From Chaetorhynchus papuensis (lineage: Eukaryota; Chordata; Aves; Passeriformes; Rhipiduridae), in contig VWYX01000407.1 in assembly GCA_013396525.1 (NCBI GenBank), positions 114,158 through 178,157 on the forward strand: a stretch of DNA of 64,000 nt, in the 5' to 3' direction. Made by a program: the position numbers and the translations under genes. The notes beneath the pieces were generated by a model, which had not been told where the DNA came from, searched no databases, and saw only the letters and a list, made by a program, of their open reading frames with translations. Position 1 is the stretch's first letter. Every line of letters starts with the position of its first letter. Of this stretch, positions 1 through 12,605 are shown piece after piece.

Positions 1-1588
1 AAAAAAAAATGCTTGAGAAAATATTTAGTGACATTTACATCCTACGTAGAGATTTCATAGAAAAATGCGACATTGTGAAATCTATGAAGAATCCAGATTA
101 GTAGAAGACAGCATGGCCTCTCAAATTAGCAGTTTTACTGACAGCATTTTAGACTAGAAGTAAGCTCAGAAAATACTGTATTACATTTTGATTCCAAAAA
201 CTGAAAATTATCTCAAGTAAACCATGATAATGAATTATCATACAGTGCGTAAACTGAGCTGGAAAAGCTGTTAGAAGCAAATAATAAATTTAAATATACT
301 TCATGTGCTTTTCTGAATTTCAGAAAGCTCTCTGTCACTGAAGTTAAGCGAAAGAAAGAAAAGAAAACATATTTTGTATCATCAGTTTCTCTAACGAAAT
401 GTTTTCTTCTCCTGTCTCTCCAGGTAATAATATGAAAGGCAACACTTCCCCCTTTTGTTTCTTTGTGGCCCTTTCTACCACAATAACTAGAGGAAAGTGC
501 CTTACTAAACTAGCTGACAGCCCTAAAAGCAATCAAAAGCATTTAAAATCATTACCACCTTTACTCCTATTTAGACTGTGCTTTCTCATTTTAATTTAAT
601 GTATTTTACATTTTTGGAGGATGCAAAATGGGAAGATTTTTCAAAAAAATCTGAGAAGTTGAAATACCATAGGCTGAATTAGAAGTCTAAATACCCAAGA
701 TGTTTTCAAAATTGAACAGCTGGTAACATTTTTGAGTCTTTTTTTTCCCATGGGAATTTTAGAATGAATAGTTTCTAAAGGATTATAATTTATAATGACT
801 GATCAGAATATTTATATACCATAGCATAATACCACCAGTTTTTACGTTTGAAACCTTGCATGGAATAAGCAAAATAGAATATATATCATAAAAAGAGAGT
901 ACTTGAATTTGCATTTAAAATTTATCAAAGTATTTGCAATATTATTAATTATGCCCAATGGTAATTCTGTACTTTCATAATGGAAAGTTTGGGGTATGAG
1001 GCAAGTTAGAGTCACTGTGACAGAGACCTATTACAAACCCTACAACAAAAGAAAATGACAACTGAGTGTACATTACACAGGTACTATGACTACCACTCAA
1101 CTCCAAATTGCTTTTTGACTTACATTTGCATATGGTTTTTATATGTTGTATACAGTGTTACAGTATTGTTGGACTACTTTAAGGTTTGGGACTCCAAATT
1201 AGACCAAGCTGATTTTCAAAGATATTTAACTTCCATAGGTGCATTTCCATAAGTAGGATTTATTGTTGTAACTAAACTTTGCGTTTTCCAAGTTAATACT
1301 TCCTGAGGTTTGGGGACCATTATTAAATTTACATAAAACTGATAAGATGACATTTCAATTTATTAACACTTTTTCTTGAAAATTTCCAGTAATATTTGTT
1401 GATTAAAATAATCGGTAGAAATATATAAAGCATATAATATTTCTATAAACTCTAAAGATACACAGTAACAACAAAGTATCTTTTAAAGCCACAGTTCTTC
1501 TGTCCATACTAATTGATTGATTACCCTTCACCATTCTTATGTATCACAGTTAAGTTTCCATCTTTTAATGTTTCAGTCAATTCATGTG

Positions 1589-1602
1589 TTTTTTTTTTTT
1601 TT
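1589..1602. repeat. poly-T run (14 bp)
   Basis: An uninterrupted run of 14 T residues in AT-rich sequence. It is probably ordinary slippage and has no associated element. Confidence 0.9.
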
Positions 1603-2684
1603 AAGTAGTGAAATCAAAAGGAGATAAATACCCACTAGAAACTGCACAGGGATGTGGTTACCTCGGGTCTACTTATCAAGCTGGACTGAAAACTGGGAAT
1701 GGGGAGGGCAGGTAGGACAAGGTAGAATAAGAGAAAGAAGGTTTACTTTTAACATTAACACAGTATTACAGTGAAGATTTCAACTTTGGGTACCACATGC
1801 ACAATTTTTGTTTTTCTTTCATATATCTTAGAAAACTTGGTCAGTCTTTTTTTTCAGCATACAATACACTTGGATAACCAAAAATTGGACAAGAATATAA
1901 AGGATCCTTGAAGAGTTCCATATTTTTGATAGACTTTGGAAACACAGATATAAAGAACGACAGAACTGACACAATGGAAGACTGGCATAAGAAATTTTAG
2001 GTGTCTGGGGACCACTATTTAAATAATGCTCCTTTTTTCTGACCCAGTCTTAGGATAGGCCAAGAAGGCTTTCACCACAGAAATGACTGTTGAGTTCATT
2101 CAAGCACCTGCTGAGTTAAAGTCAGTCACTTGTTCAAGTGCAAACGGTGAGAGAGCTGTAACCTCTTAAAATTGGTTTGAGAAAAAGCAAACAACACAGA
2201 AAATGGGAAGTTTTTCTCTTTGTCTTTTTTAATTGTAGATCGCCTCAACCCTCTGAATTTTAATGAGATAATTTCCATGACCTTTAAGTGAAGCTGGCTT
2301 ATACACTTTGAGCACTTGAAGTCTGCATGCTATTCCAGACATAATTTGAAGTGAATCCTGGAAAAACCAGAGAAAATACTCAGAAGTCCCAAGTTTGAGC
2401 ACAAGGCTCAAAGGAGGGTTATACCATTTTGAGTTATGAAATAAAAGATTATTTCTTCCAAAAGAAACTGCCCCCATCAACATGCACTTTATGATTCATA
2501 CTGCCATTCCTGATGAGAGTGCTCATCAATGAAATATATTCCTGTAAGCTTAAAGAATACTCCAGAAAGGTCCGTAATATCATCACCCCAGAAACAAAGG
2601 AAACCAAGGTTTGTGGAAAAAAATCTGGAAGGTCCATATTCCTTCAACAAAAAGCTGAGACGACAGGTCATTAAAATCTACACC

Positions 2685-2699
2685 AAAAAAAAAAAAAAA
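2685..2699. repeat. poly-A run (15 bp)
   Basis: An uninterrupted run of 15 A residues about 200 bp upstream of the first CR1 fragment. CR1 elements do not end in poly(A) and this run lies on the 5' side, so the two are probably unrelated. Confidence 0.9.
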
Positions 2700-2903
2700 G
2701 GGCACTACTTCAACTTTTCTTTTAAGTATAGCATTTCAACAGAATTCTTTAGCCAAACTAAAACTGAATTAATGGGCTTTACTAGCTACTACTTACAATA
2801 CTTTTTAAAGACCTCCGTTTGAAACTTGCTGTCAATTCTCTGTGACTTTCTTCAGTTTGGACCAGACCCTGCTTTAATACCTGTACCAAAGGCAACAAGA
2901 ATT

Positions 2904-3077
2904 CTTCAGTTTGGCTGCACTAGAAAGAGTGTGGTCAGCAGGTCAAGGGAGGTGATGCTCCCTCTTTATTTGGCCCTAGTGAGGCCACATCTGGAGTGCT
3001 GTGTCCAGTTCTGGGCTCCTCAGTGCAAGAAAGACAAGCAGCTACTGGAGAGGGCGAATTGGTGGCCACAAAGATGA
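2904..3077 (+). pseudogene. Broken C-terminal fragment of CR1 ORF2 (reverse transcriptase/endonuclease polyprotein)
   Basis: The frame encodes a stretch containing LVRPHLECCVQFW followed by KKDKQLLER. This matches the end of CR1 ORF2, downstream of the polymerase palm and in the thumb/C-terminal part. The catalytic domains are absent because the element is 5'-truncated. The usual frame is lost near 3058-3066, where one base appears to be missing relative to the family's normal spacing, and a TGA follows at 3075-3077. It is a dead fragment and cannot make a working enzyme. The assignment is from known CR1 protein features; the frameshift is inferred by eye. Confidence 0.8.
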
Positions 3078-3487
3078 TTTGAGGTCTGGAACATCTCTCT
3101 TAGGAGGAGAGACTGAGGGAGCTGGGTCTGTATAGGGAAGAGAAGACTGAGAAGGGATCTCATCCATGCATATAAATGTCTCAAAAGTGGATGGTGCCAA
3201 GAGGATTTTGCCAGACTCTTTTCAGTTGGTTCCCTGTGACAGAATGAGGAGCAGTCACCATAAACTAAAGCAAAAGCTGTTCCATCTCAGTGTGAGGAAG
3301 AATCTCTTTACACTGAGCACTGGAACAGGCTGCCCAGGGAGGTGGTGGAATCTCCCACTCTGGAGACATTCCAAACCCACCTGGACACGTTCCTGTGTAA
3401 CTTGCTCTGGGTGACCCTGCCTTGGCAGGGGAATTGGGGTGGATGATCTCCAGAGGTCCCTTTGAACGTTAATGATTTTGTGATTAT
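2910..3487 (+). mobile_element. CR1 LINE, 5'-truncated, 3' end present
   Basis: This is a truncated CR1 non-LTR retrotransposon in plus orientation. It holds the end of the reverse-transcriptase ORF, then the family's usual 3' region: a block like 'ctggaacaggctgcccaggg' at about 3321-3340, a 'tggatgatctccagaggtcc' block near 3440, and an end resembling the CR1 terminal octamer repeats (aatgattttgtgatt). Severe 5' truncation is normal for CR1. It is one of the least decayed copies in the window, so probably among the younger ones. Boundaries are accurate to about 10 bp. Confidence 0.93.
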
Positions 3488-6447
3488 CTGAAATAGTTTA
3501 AGCAGAATATGTTTTGGAAAGATTTTCTGTTCACGCAGTCACCTCAATCCTCATTATACAAAGAATCTAGACCTTAGAATCTTTCTGGCCTCCCTTTTAT
3601 TTTTTCCATAATAAGTCATAGACATAAATATAGTTATACTGAAATCCTTCTGTGATTATAATTTGAACCTAGATATTAGGTTTTGCCCACAGATATGTTC
3701 AAATATAATTTTTTCTAATTTCTGCTTCTTTATTCTTCTTTATGTTGCCATTAAGAGAAAGAGATAAGATTGTCTTAAACCTGTCAAAACTACCTTCTTT
3801 TTTTCCTCTGGTTATTGCAGGTTTTTCAGGGTAGCCTTACCTCTGAATTTCTTAGGTTGAATGTTTGAAATATGAGATATCACCCTTACCTTCTTTTTAC
3901 CTTTCAGCAGTGACATGAGCCCACAGTTTCATTATTAAAGCTAAATGCTTAAGTTGGGAACTCCTGCTTTTAAAAATTGTACAAAATGTCAAAACAAGGA
4001 AACAACAAGCAACCTAGATGAAAACAACAAGCAACTCAAGTGATCAGAAGATTTATAAAATCAACTGTAATTTCTTTCTTTATTTTATATTTCAGAGACA
4101 GCTCATCAGACCAGTACAAAGCACTCAACACAGTTTGCTATTAAGGGATTTTTCCTCTTGCAGAAATATCCAAGAAAACAAAGTGAAATTGAACTTCATA
4201 GAGGTAGGCCTTGTTCAAAACTGTTGCACTGGATTAAAGCTGTGTTATACTTCCAGATGAACACAAAGCAGAAAATACGCTCTTATGAACCCAAACCCTG
4301 ACAGAAACAATTAATCCACCTTAATTTTTTCAGTTAATTAGCAGCAGGTTTATAGGGTTATGGACTGAGAGGCATTGTATTGTGTGGGAAAAAAGTGGAT
4401 ATACATCCTTGATTCTATCTGGACACAACTGCACAATATTCTAAAGGCAGAAATAGATCTCGCAAATAGACTAAAGGTAAAGGCTTCGTCATGCATACTC
4501 TCTAAATTGTGTGCCATCACAGCCACAGAATTAGCATGGCAACCAACAATCTCTGCTCTGAATGATACCAGAAAATGCTCTTGTAGAATAACAAAGATGT
4601 GGTCAGTGGTTAAGTCTCTCCCTGCCTTGCCTTTTTGACACTTCCATAAGGTACTTCCCAAAAGTTAATATGTACTTTGGCGTGTAACTCTGAGATCAAT
4701 GCTGTGAGCCACAGAAGCTGAAATTATAGGTCCACCTGCAGAAAACTCTCAGCAAGTTTCCACAATCTCCCACCCGTCTGTTCATCATAACCGAGCATTT
4801 AATGTGTTATGTTGCTAATCATTTAAAGCACCTCATAAATGCCTTTGAAGTACTTTCGCCAACAATTTGTTCTTACCTACTGCTCTATTTTCTTTATTAA
4901 TGATCGTGTTGACAAGCTGCTCAGTTCAATGGATCATCTTGGGAGGAGAGACAAATTTAGGAACACATTAGCAAATATTTTAGACAGCCTTTCAGTATTA
5001 ATTTCTATTGTCTCTAAATATCTCTGGGAAAGTGGATCACTTCTAACTTTTAGGTAAGATATACTTACTTTAAAATGGCTGAGGGATTGATTTGTTTCAT
5101 TTTTGACTTGAGCAAGGTGTGAAATGACAGATAAACACAAATTAAATCAAGATCTCTGTACAATTAAATGTGGGGTATGTAAAACTCAAAATCAAAGCAG
5201 TTTAAGTGACCTAAGAATAAAAGGTATTTAAATAAGCCAATATTTAATAATCCCCTTTTAATTGTTACATGGGACATAAAAATTATGCTGTGTTATACTG
5301 ACATGTTGCCACACCTAAAAAGAATGAGTCCCGAAAATCAGCCAATGTGACGACCTTTCAAAGTGGAAATGCAAACTTGGATTAAGCTAGGCTCAGATCC
5401 AGCCAATACCATTTAATGAGTGTGATAACAGTAGACCCAGTTAAAGTGAGTTGCTGACTAATTTCTTCCTATGATTTACAATAGCTAAATAAAGCCACTA
5501 CTAATAATTTAAATTACTTTCAATTAAATGCAAACACAAGGAAGTAATTAAGTTATTATTTTGATGGAAATAAAAGATTATCACAGATGTCAAATTTCTT
5601 TAATGGTAAGTGTTATGGAGATACAAGATACTTCCTTGAAATCATCCCTGAAATGAGAAAACAATTCCCAATTCTGAATCCCTGTTTTTTAATCCATAAA
5701 CTCCATAGCAAGCTAAATATCATATATTTTGAAAGCATGTTTCCTGCTTGCTGTACCTCATGGTATAAATTATATGAAGACTTAATATTATGTTTCAGAA
5801 GATTATGGATATGAGAAAGGTTATCATTATTCAAAAAGTTTTGGGAGACGAGAAGTTCAGGTCTCCATTCATATTACCATTGCTATACTTAGCATCCATG
5901 AACAGAAATCAAAAGAGAAACACTTTGAGAAATTCATATGATTTTGGACAACAGAAAAGAAATTACTGCCATTGATGACTCTACTAACAAACTTTATTGC
6001 ATACATGACTAGCACACTCCAAAGCATAAAAGCCCTGGCAGAAATTGTAAAGATTAATTAGGCAGACAGACATGCTAGCTGGGATGTTACATTTTAATTT
6101 AAACATGCCTTTATGCTATCAGTACCAACCTGTATTTTCAAACACTTTGACTTTCATCCTTATGTTTTTGTGGGCAACAACCTCACAGTAAAGTTATCTC
6201 ATGCATAGGAAGCATAACTCTCATACTTTTCAGAGGACAAATATAACTAGCTCATGATTTCTGTAGTTTCAATAATGTCTGTGGGACACTGCTTAAAGAC
6301 ACCCTTAAGTTTCTTGTTCCCTAGATTCTTTAGTAAATTCCATATGTAACATAACTGTGAAGTGGGAGATATCTAGAACCCAGATGACAGATGGAAAAAT
6401 CCCAGTTAGAAAAAAGGAAAATATTGACACCATTATTGTGTTTAAAT
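3488..6447. other. AT-rich stretch without a recognised gene
   Basis: Nothing with a known coding or RNA signature is visible. Overlapping open frames at 4350-4661 (minus) and 4375-4638 (plus) shadow each other and match nothing I recognise. A small direct duplication of about 22 bp spacing occurs around 4000-4035. Confidence 0.65.
4000..4035. repeat. Imperfect tandem duplication, about 22-bp unit
   Basis: The motif aacaacaagcaac occurs twice, at about 4001 and 4023, separated by a short linker. It looks like a local slippage duplication. Confidence 0.6.
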
Positions 6448-6612
6448 ATGGAACAGGTGCCCAGGAATGCTGCAGAATCTCTGTCCTTGAGGGCATCCAA
6501 ACATGACTGAACAAGGCACTGAGCAACCTGCCCTGACTGGGGCTGTTTTCAGCAGGTGCTTGGACTGGAGACCTCCAAGGGTCTTTCTCAACCACTGTAT
6601 TGCTGTGACTTT
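6448..6612 (+). mobile_element. CR1 LINE 3' fragment
   Basis: A short CR1 3' end in plus orientation. Visible landmarks are 'ggaacaggtgcccagg' at the left, 'tgagcaacctgccctgactg' in the middle and 'tggagacctccaagggtc' before the decayed terminus. The many substitutions and the eroded final octamers (attgctgtgact) suggest an older copy than the one at 2910-3487. No coding remains. Confidence 0.85.
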
Positions 6613-6741
6613 TTGAATGTCAGCCTCCCTGCCTTGCCCAAATTAGAGCCACCCACATCTTGTGGAAGGTGGCCTTTGTTCCACCACTGTCCAGTTCCTT
6701 GCTTCAGACTATTGCTAGACTGGCTTATCACTGACCCGAGG

Positions 6742-6775
6742 CACATCACCTCACAAGCCACATCACATCACAAGC
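6742..6775. repeat. Tandem duplication, 17 bp x 2
   Basis: Two adjacent 17-bp copies (6742-6758 and 6759-6775) differ at one position. The unit is rich in CA and TCAC. It is probably a slippage product. Confidence 0.8.
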
Positions 6776-8584
6776 CTAATGGGTGTGCTTTGTTCTGCTG
6801 ATCACAAGGCAGTGGCCCTCACTTCCTGTTCTCTACCTGGCCCATGCCTCACCCCTTTGCTATTCTACCTCTTGGGTAGAACTGGGTAATAAACAATACT
6901 ACTAAATGTGAATGCACAGCCTAACAGTTCGCCTGCTGTCTGAAAAGTATTGTTGGGCTGTTGAGAAGGAAATGATCCATGGAGTGTGTGAAAAGAAGGT
7001 TGCTTTGTTATAATCCTTTGCACATTCAGTACCGATAACTCACGTACTTGTGAACTCTAAACTTTATGCAAACATTAAAAACATGAATTTTTCCTACTTC
7101 AGACTCTCATTAGAAACTCAAATTCATAACAGCTTGAGATAAGGGGTAAACTAGACTGGAGAAGTCCTAAATATTGGGTTTCTAGATACGAGGATACCAC
7201 GCAAAAGCTAGAAGTGATTCAGATGATTTTTTTAAAAGACTAAAAACTTCTGCTCTGCTAAAATTACCTACACAAAATTGTTCTTTGTGTGGCATTATGA
7301 ACACAAATATTTCTTCCTGTGAATATTTCCAAACCACACACATTTACGCATTCTATTGTAAGATGAGTTTTGCCTTGCATAGGTGCTTATACCCAAAAAG
7401 AAAAACCACCTGTAATTCTTCTAGGGTCTCTAGGCAACATACAGCTGTAATGGAAGGCAATTTCTCTAAAAAAAAAAAAAGAGCTTTTCAAATATAATAG
7501 TCCCTACACCCGAAGGTGATTCTTTTAGACTTCAACAATTATATTGATTTTGCTGAGTATGGTGAAACCTTCTGATTCCACAGACAAAAGCACTTCTTCT
7601 GAAAATAACATTTCCTAGTCTTGTACAGTTTGCACTTCAACAGAGTAAATGAACAGTTTAGTCCAATTCCAGCTGAACAGGTGAACCAATTATGGTAGCA
7701 CATTATGAACTGACAAGTTCCTATAATAGCATTCCTAGCAGACAAAGAATAAAGAGATGAAATCTAAATTAGTCACAGCCTTAGGCTTTCCCTTCACAAC
7801 TAAAAGGCTACTTATGGAGCAACCGACAGAATATTACCTGATCCACCTGTTTATTTGGTTTTGGTTTTTCTTCTTTTCTAATAGACTCTCTTCATTAAAG
7901 AAAAGAAAGAAGAAAGAAGGTAAAGAAAAACAAAGATACTTGAGGCTGAACTGAATTCACCTGATGAAGAAACAGAGAAAAACTTTGTAACAAAAAAACT
8001 GAATAAAATAGTAATAGGGAAAAAAATAGGATTTTGAAGGTCAATAAATAAATTATAGACATGTAATATACTTATAAAAAGACTCAGATGTGTCACAACA
8101 CTTAAGACACACACTCCTCTTTTATATTTTTCAGAAAGTCCAGACATTAGGCTCTCTATCAACGGTAAAAGGAAAAGTAGTTTTATTTTGCATATGAGTT
8201 TTCTAAAGAGATCTAAACAGTGATTCTAGACCATGATGTATAGCAGTAATTCTCCCAGACACAAATCTCCTATACCGGATAGCTCATTCCCACTGAAGTC
8301 AGTGAGGCTTCAGCAGCATGGCACAGCAATATCACTGCACTGGCCTCCGTAAGTCTTATGACAGACTTCACTTGGGAGCTTTGCCATAAGAGAAAACAGG
8401 GAGTGAAACTATCTCCTTACATTGGTGGTACCATGATGGAAGCCAAATTTTTCCCCTCAGACTGTTCAGTAGACACCAAGCTGAGGGATCTATTGCTGCA
8501 GCATCTTGTGGAGAACACCAAAAGGTTATCTCTCTTCTGCTGTGCTTTTGCTCGGCTACATTGCTTTCCCTGCTGCAGTCCAAC

Positions 8585-8602
8585 CTGTCCTGTCCTGTCC
8601 TG
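8585..8602. repeat. Short pentanucleotide repeat (CTGTC)n
   Basis: About three and a half copies of CTGTC within a GC-richer patch. Too short to be a reliable marker. Confidence 0.75.
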
Positions 8603-10571
8603 GCTGGACTGGACAATACAATTCCCACTGTCCAAAGTCCCCTTGGCCCTGACACATCTATTTCTGCTGGCACACTCAGTGCTTGACTAGAAGTTTGGAA
8701 TCTACCCTCACTTGCTGATATCATGTGTCCCCAGGAAACCTGCTTGACTTGATTCTCCCATTCATAAAACTGGGATCACTAGGGGATTTCAGACATCTCA
8801 TTCTGGGAAAAATGGTCTGGATGACAACTGCTGTTAGGATAGAAGGTTAAATATACATAGGGTTCATGACTGAAAAGCCAAAATTTTTTGAGAGATATTC
8901 ATCACCAAACTGATCATGTTTGAGAGAAAGAGAGCCAGATTTCAGAGCAACCAGAGAACTACCAAAAGGCTTTTGACAAAAGAAATCAGCATAAAGAGAA
9001 GTATAAATGAGGCATGAAAATCTGTGGCTGTGGGTAGAGACATTGGAGTAGCAGCGGCTGCAGACATGGTCTGACTGTGCACTGCCACCTTTTCCTCATT
9101 GCACTGCAACCCTACAAAGGGGTGCAAAGGAGCCTTCCCAAGGGTGCTGCATCTGGCTTGGTGCTGACAGTGTGGGGTAGCATGTGAGACCCCCATCCTA
9201 AGCTGGCTGGTGCTGTGGGGATTTTCTCACTGTTGTGTATGTTGGCAGGGTCTGAGGAGCAGCATGAGCAGCAGCTAGCCTGGAAAGGTACCAGGGACTT
9301 GAGAATAAGAGTATATGGGGTCACAAAGGAGAAAGAGACCTGGAACCCAAGCGTGCTGAATGGGGGGAAAGGAAGGTAAAGATTTTTTGGGATTAGATCT
9401 ATAATAATGTCAAGAAATTCATTGTCTTAACAGTTTTAAATGTCTAGTATAATGATTTATTTGTTTCATTACTAATGCTGAATGCATAGTTCACTGCATA
9501 CCAGTTAATTACCAGTTTTAAATTAACCCGTTTCTTGCTTCAATCCTAATTTGAATTCCACAAAAGCAAATATTTTTCTGATTGCATGGGTGAAGCAGAA
9601 TTAATGAGACCAGTAAGAGGAAAAGCGAGACTTGGCCAGAGACAGGCACATGACATATTGTAGTTTACCTGTAATTCAAACCCTTACCCTCTGTTTTCCG
9701 AGCTTGTAGATAACATCAGCCAGGAGTAACAGAAGTAATTTAAATTAGCTTGTTCAATGCCACAATATGTTTGACAAATTCAAGATGTAGTGACTTCACA
9801 GGTTTGGACAGATCACCTCCAGACACACATATGCACACAGAGTATTCCTTTACAAGGACAAAGACAAGGAAAGTGAAAATAGAAAAGGTTACAAACAGGG
9901 GTCAAGACATTTATCTCTAGATATTTCAGCTACTCCTCCACTACCCGTAAAAAGAAGCTGTAAAAGAAAACTGCCCAGGAACGTCATGACCAACTTGCAA
10001 TAGACAAGAATTTTTGGAATTCTCCAGCTAATCATGCAAATAAGGTGGGGGTTATTTTTTTGGACTTTTTTGGGTATTTTTGTTAGGAGCCGGAGGGAAG
10101 GTCTTCAATTTCTTCACTGAACTCTTTGAATGAGCAAATGAAGTCTGCATGTCGTAAGACACCAGCCAGCTTTAGATGACTGGAGGATGTCAGAGGACCT
10201 CAAAGACACAGCTAAGAGAGTACCTATCAAGAAACTTGCTCAAGGAACTTGAGCAAGAAGATGGGGGATCGGAGACCTTTGGATCCAGCAGATCAAAATT
10301 CTAGTTCATCAACCACTGTGGCCTGGAATAAAAATATATATCAACTGTGATCTAGATAGACACCAATATTTACATATAGGCACATAGGCATAAAATTTGC
10401 CACATATTTTTAATAATTTCAAGTCGGTATACATAAATATATTATAATGGATTTTCCCATCTCTGGTATTTAAGCTACATAATGCTAAACACACTGTTTA
10501 TCACTAAAATTATAGGCTACTATTTCAGTCTCCCTCACCTGAATCTGTAGTGGTGATGCACTTCATGCACA

Positions 10572-10672
10572 TGGTGTGACCCTTGGGGATGGTGCCGGGC
10601 CAGGAGTTGGACTCGATGATCATTGAGGGTCTCTCCTTACTCCGCTTATTCTGTGATTCTGTGGTTCTGTGA
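10572..10672 (+). mobile_element. CR1 LINE 3'-terminal fragment
   Basis: About 100 bp of CR1 3' end in plus orientation. It includes 'aggagttggactcgatgatc' followed by a terminus of repeated octamer type (ctgtgattctgtggttctgtgac). The clean terminal octamers suggest a younger copy. Only the 3' untranslated part is left. Confidence 0.9.
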
Positions 10673-12240
10673 CAGTCAAATTTTTCAATGTTATTTTAGT
10701 CTTGTTAAAATCTGAGATTTTGCAAACAATTTGATAGGGCACACATTAACCTATACTGTAGTGTAGTCCAGCAATATTACCAAAAAAAATAGAACAGACT
10801 ACAGCTCATAGGTAGGCTTTGAACTGGCCTGTGTACTATAAATTATCTACCCTTAATCTGTTTTTATTAACTCCCTTTCAAATCACAATTTTCTTGGCAA
10901 TAAGCCTGACACCCCCTCACCACCCCCCTCGAAGTACAAAACATTATCAGTTTTCTGAAGAATCACCAAGCAGCCCATTTAATGTTTATTCCAAATAAAT
11001 ATGTGATCTGGTAACAGCTAACATATAAGAAACAAGACTGAAGTTTGATAACAACATGATGAAAGAGTAAATAGCCTGTGGGCACAGCAATAGAAAAATT
11101 ATTTATATCTCAGCAATCCATGATGAAATAGGAAAGCACAATGCATTGGAAGTCAGCATGTAACACTGCTTTGAATTGAAAAGAAACATGATAAAGTCAT
11201 TTAAACTGGAATACATTGACTAAGTCTCTCTGTATCAGGTCATGCCATCTCATTATGAAATGGAGTACATTAAAATTAGAGCATTAGAAAATTGATTGAC
11301 CCAAATATCCTACTGAGCTATTTGCCTCCCACAGTCTTTTCTTTCCTCCAAATTTCTGAACATTTTACTTCATCACTCCAGTCCCTCCACCTGGATAACC
11401 TACTTCCTCATTGATAAGTAATGCCTACACTCAGGCTTTTGCAGCACCTGGCAGCCCCTAGGTCAGACTTCTGAACCTCATCTAAAAGGTCAGGGGCACA
11501 GCACCACTACTTTGTATCCAGCTTCAATAGCTCGTTTAGGAAAGGCCATTACTGTTATGAAATAAAATCATGCCATTTCAAACTTTAAAGCCATCAGAAG
11601 AATAAAAGCACTGCATTTTGAAGTTAAAATAAACAACAAAACCAACCACCAAACAGCAACGGAAGCTGCTGAAAGCATTTTTAAAGCATTTAAGTGGTGC
11701 CAGAAAGGGAAAATCCACTTTTCTAGCTAGATGATGGATAGATAATATGAGAGAAGATGAATGTAAATGGACTTTCTACATGCAATAGAATCTGTAATTC
11801 TGTTCAATATAACATTCAGAAGTGAAAAAAAAAGACCAAGTCAATTACTATGATGAACTTCTGAAGAGATTTTGCAAGCTTTTGCCATCAACAAAGCAAA
11901 TTTCTATATTGGGGCAGAAAAAGTTAGAAGTGGCAAATTTACTTCTGACACAAGGAATTAATAACCTAGGAGAAAGCAATGTGGAAATCTGTTGTTAGGT
12001 ACAAGTTACAAGAAGGTGGCAGCTGTGAATATGTATCTCTATATTTACATTCATGAGCTACCTTAAAGCTAAGGTAGGACCAAGTAGTTTTTGGCTCAGT
12101 GGACTTGTACCACTTTTTCTGACTAGTTGGATAAATATTCTGCTGGTTAAACACCGAGATCCATGCCAGTTTCCTTGAAATCAATAGTTAGTCCAGGCAA
12201 TAGGAAAAAATTAGAATTCAAGAGTATTTTTATTACCAAA
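10673..12240. other. AT-rich stretch without a recognised gene
   Basis: No gene-like signal is visible. There is a short C-rich run near 10908-10930. Open frames are under 75 codons. Confidence 0.65.
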
Positions 12241-12605
12241 TGTAAAAGGGGGAGAAACTGATACCAAAAGGGTTAATTCCATTTTCATTGTGCCTGTGAA
12301 ATTTTAGCAGACAAGCAAGGCATGCAAAAGCTGCTTTCAGCAAGGACAGTTGGAATATAAGAGGAAGACATCTGGCTCAAGAGTGCACTGATAGACAAAA
12401 CAAAGGATTGAATCTCTGGGAGTTGGGGTGGGATTTATTGTAATGGGTAAAATGCATGTAGCAACTGTATATAAGCAATATACTTGTAAAATCACATGTC
12501 CACATAAGGCTGGGCATAACCCCCATGGGACCTAAGGCCTGAATAAATGATGCCCCCTTTAACACAGCTTTAGTGTTGGAGAGTCTTAGTCAGATATTTC
12601 AGACA
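12241..12605 (+). mobile_element. Probable short retroviral LTR (gammaretrovirus-like layout), decayed
   Basis: The layout matches a short LTR on the plus strand. There is a TATA box (TATATAAG, 12468-12475), an AATAAA signal 67 bp after it (12542-12547), a GT-containing tract (gtgttggagagtct) and a CA end at 12604-12605. The next bases (tttggtagcac) resemble the TTTGG start of a primer-binding site after a 5' LTR. The left edge is uncertain: a polypurine-tract-like aaaagggggaga lies at about 12244-12255, so the LTR may begin at TG 12259 rather than 12241. Having both PPT-like and PBS-like flanks around one LTR is odd, so one may be chance. No gag, pol or env remains nearby. I see no clear target duplication. 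Confidence 0.45.

Larger units (their letters stand above)
1..2909. other. AT-rich stretch without a recognised gene
   Basis: No recognisable coding region or known repeat family is visible. Open frames are at most about 97 codons, lie on both strands and resemble no protein I know. A T run (1589-1602) and an A run (2685-2699) are the only clear simple repeats. The A run is not preceded by a poly(A) signal or an mRNA-like body, so it does not look like the tail of a processed pseudogene. Confidence 0.7.
6613..10571. other. Stretch without a recognised gene, containing moderately GC-rich patches
   Basis: AT-rich sequence is broken by GC-richer patches at about 6620-6930, 8550-8720 and 9040-9345. 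The first ends with an AATAAA (about 6887) and could be a decayed LTR, but I see no paired terminal motifs. The 8358-8724 patch has open frames on both strands (about 110 and 118 codons) that look like composition effects. I recognise no protein. A purine-rich run lies around 7895-7935. Confidence 0.55.

Noticed and set aside
2685..2699. A run considered as the tail of a processed pseudogene
   Set aside because: There is no AATAAA just upstream, no mRNA-like body and no flanking target duplication.
2826..3077. 83-codon frame considered as a host gene
   Set aside because: Its second half is the C-terminal end of CR1 ORF2, part of a truncated LINE.
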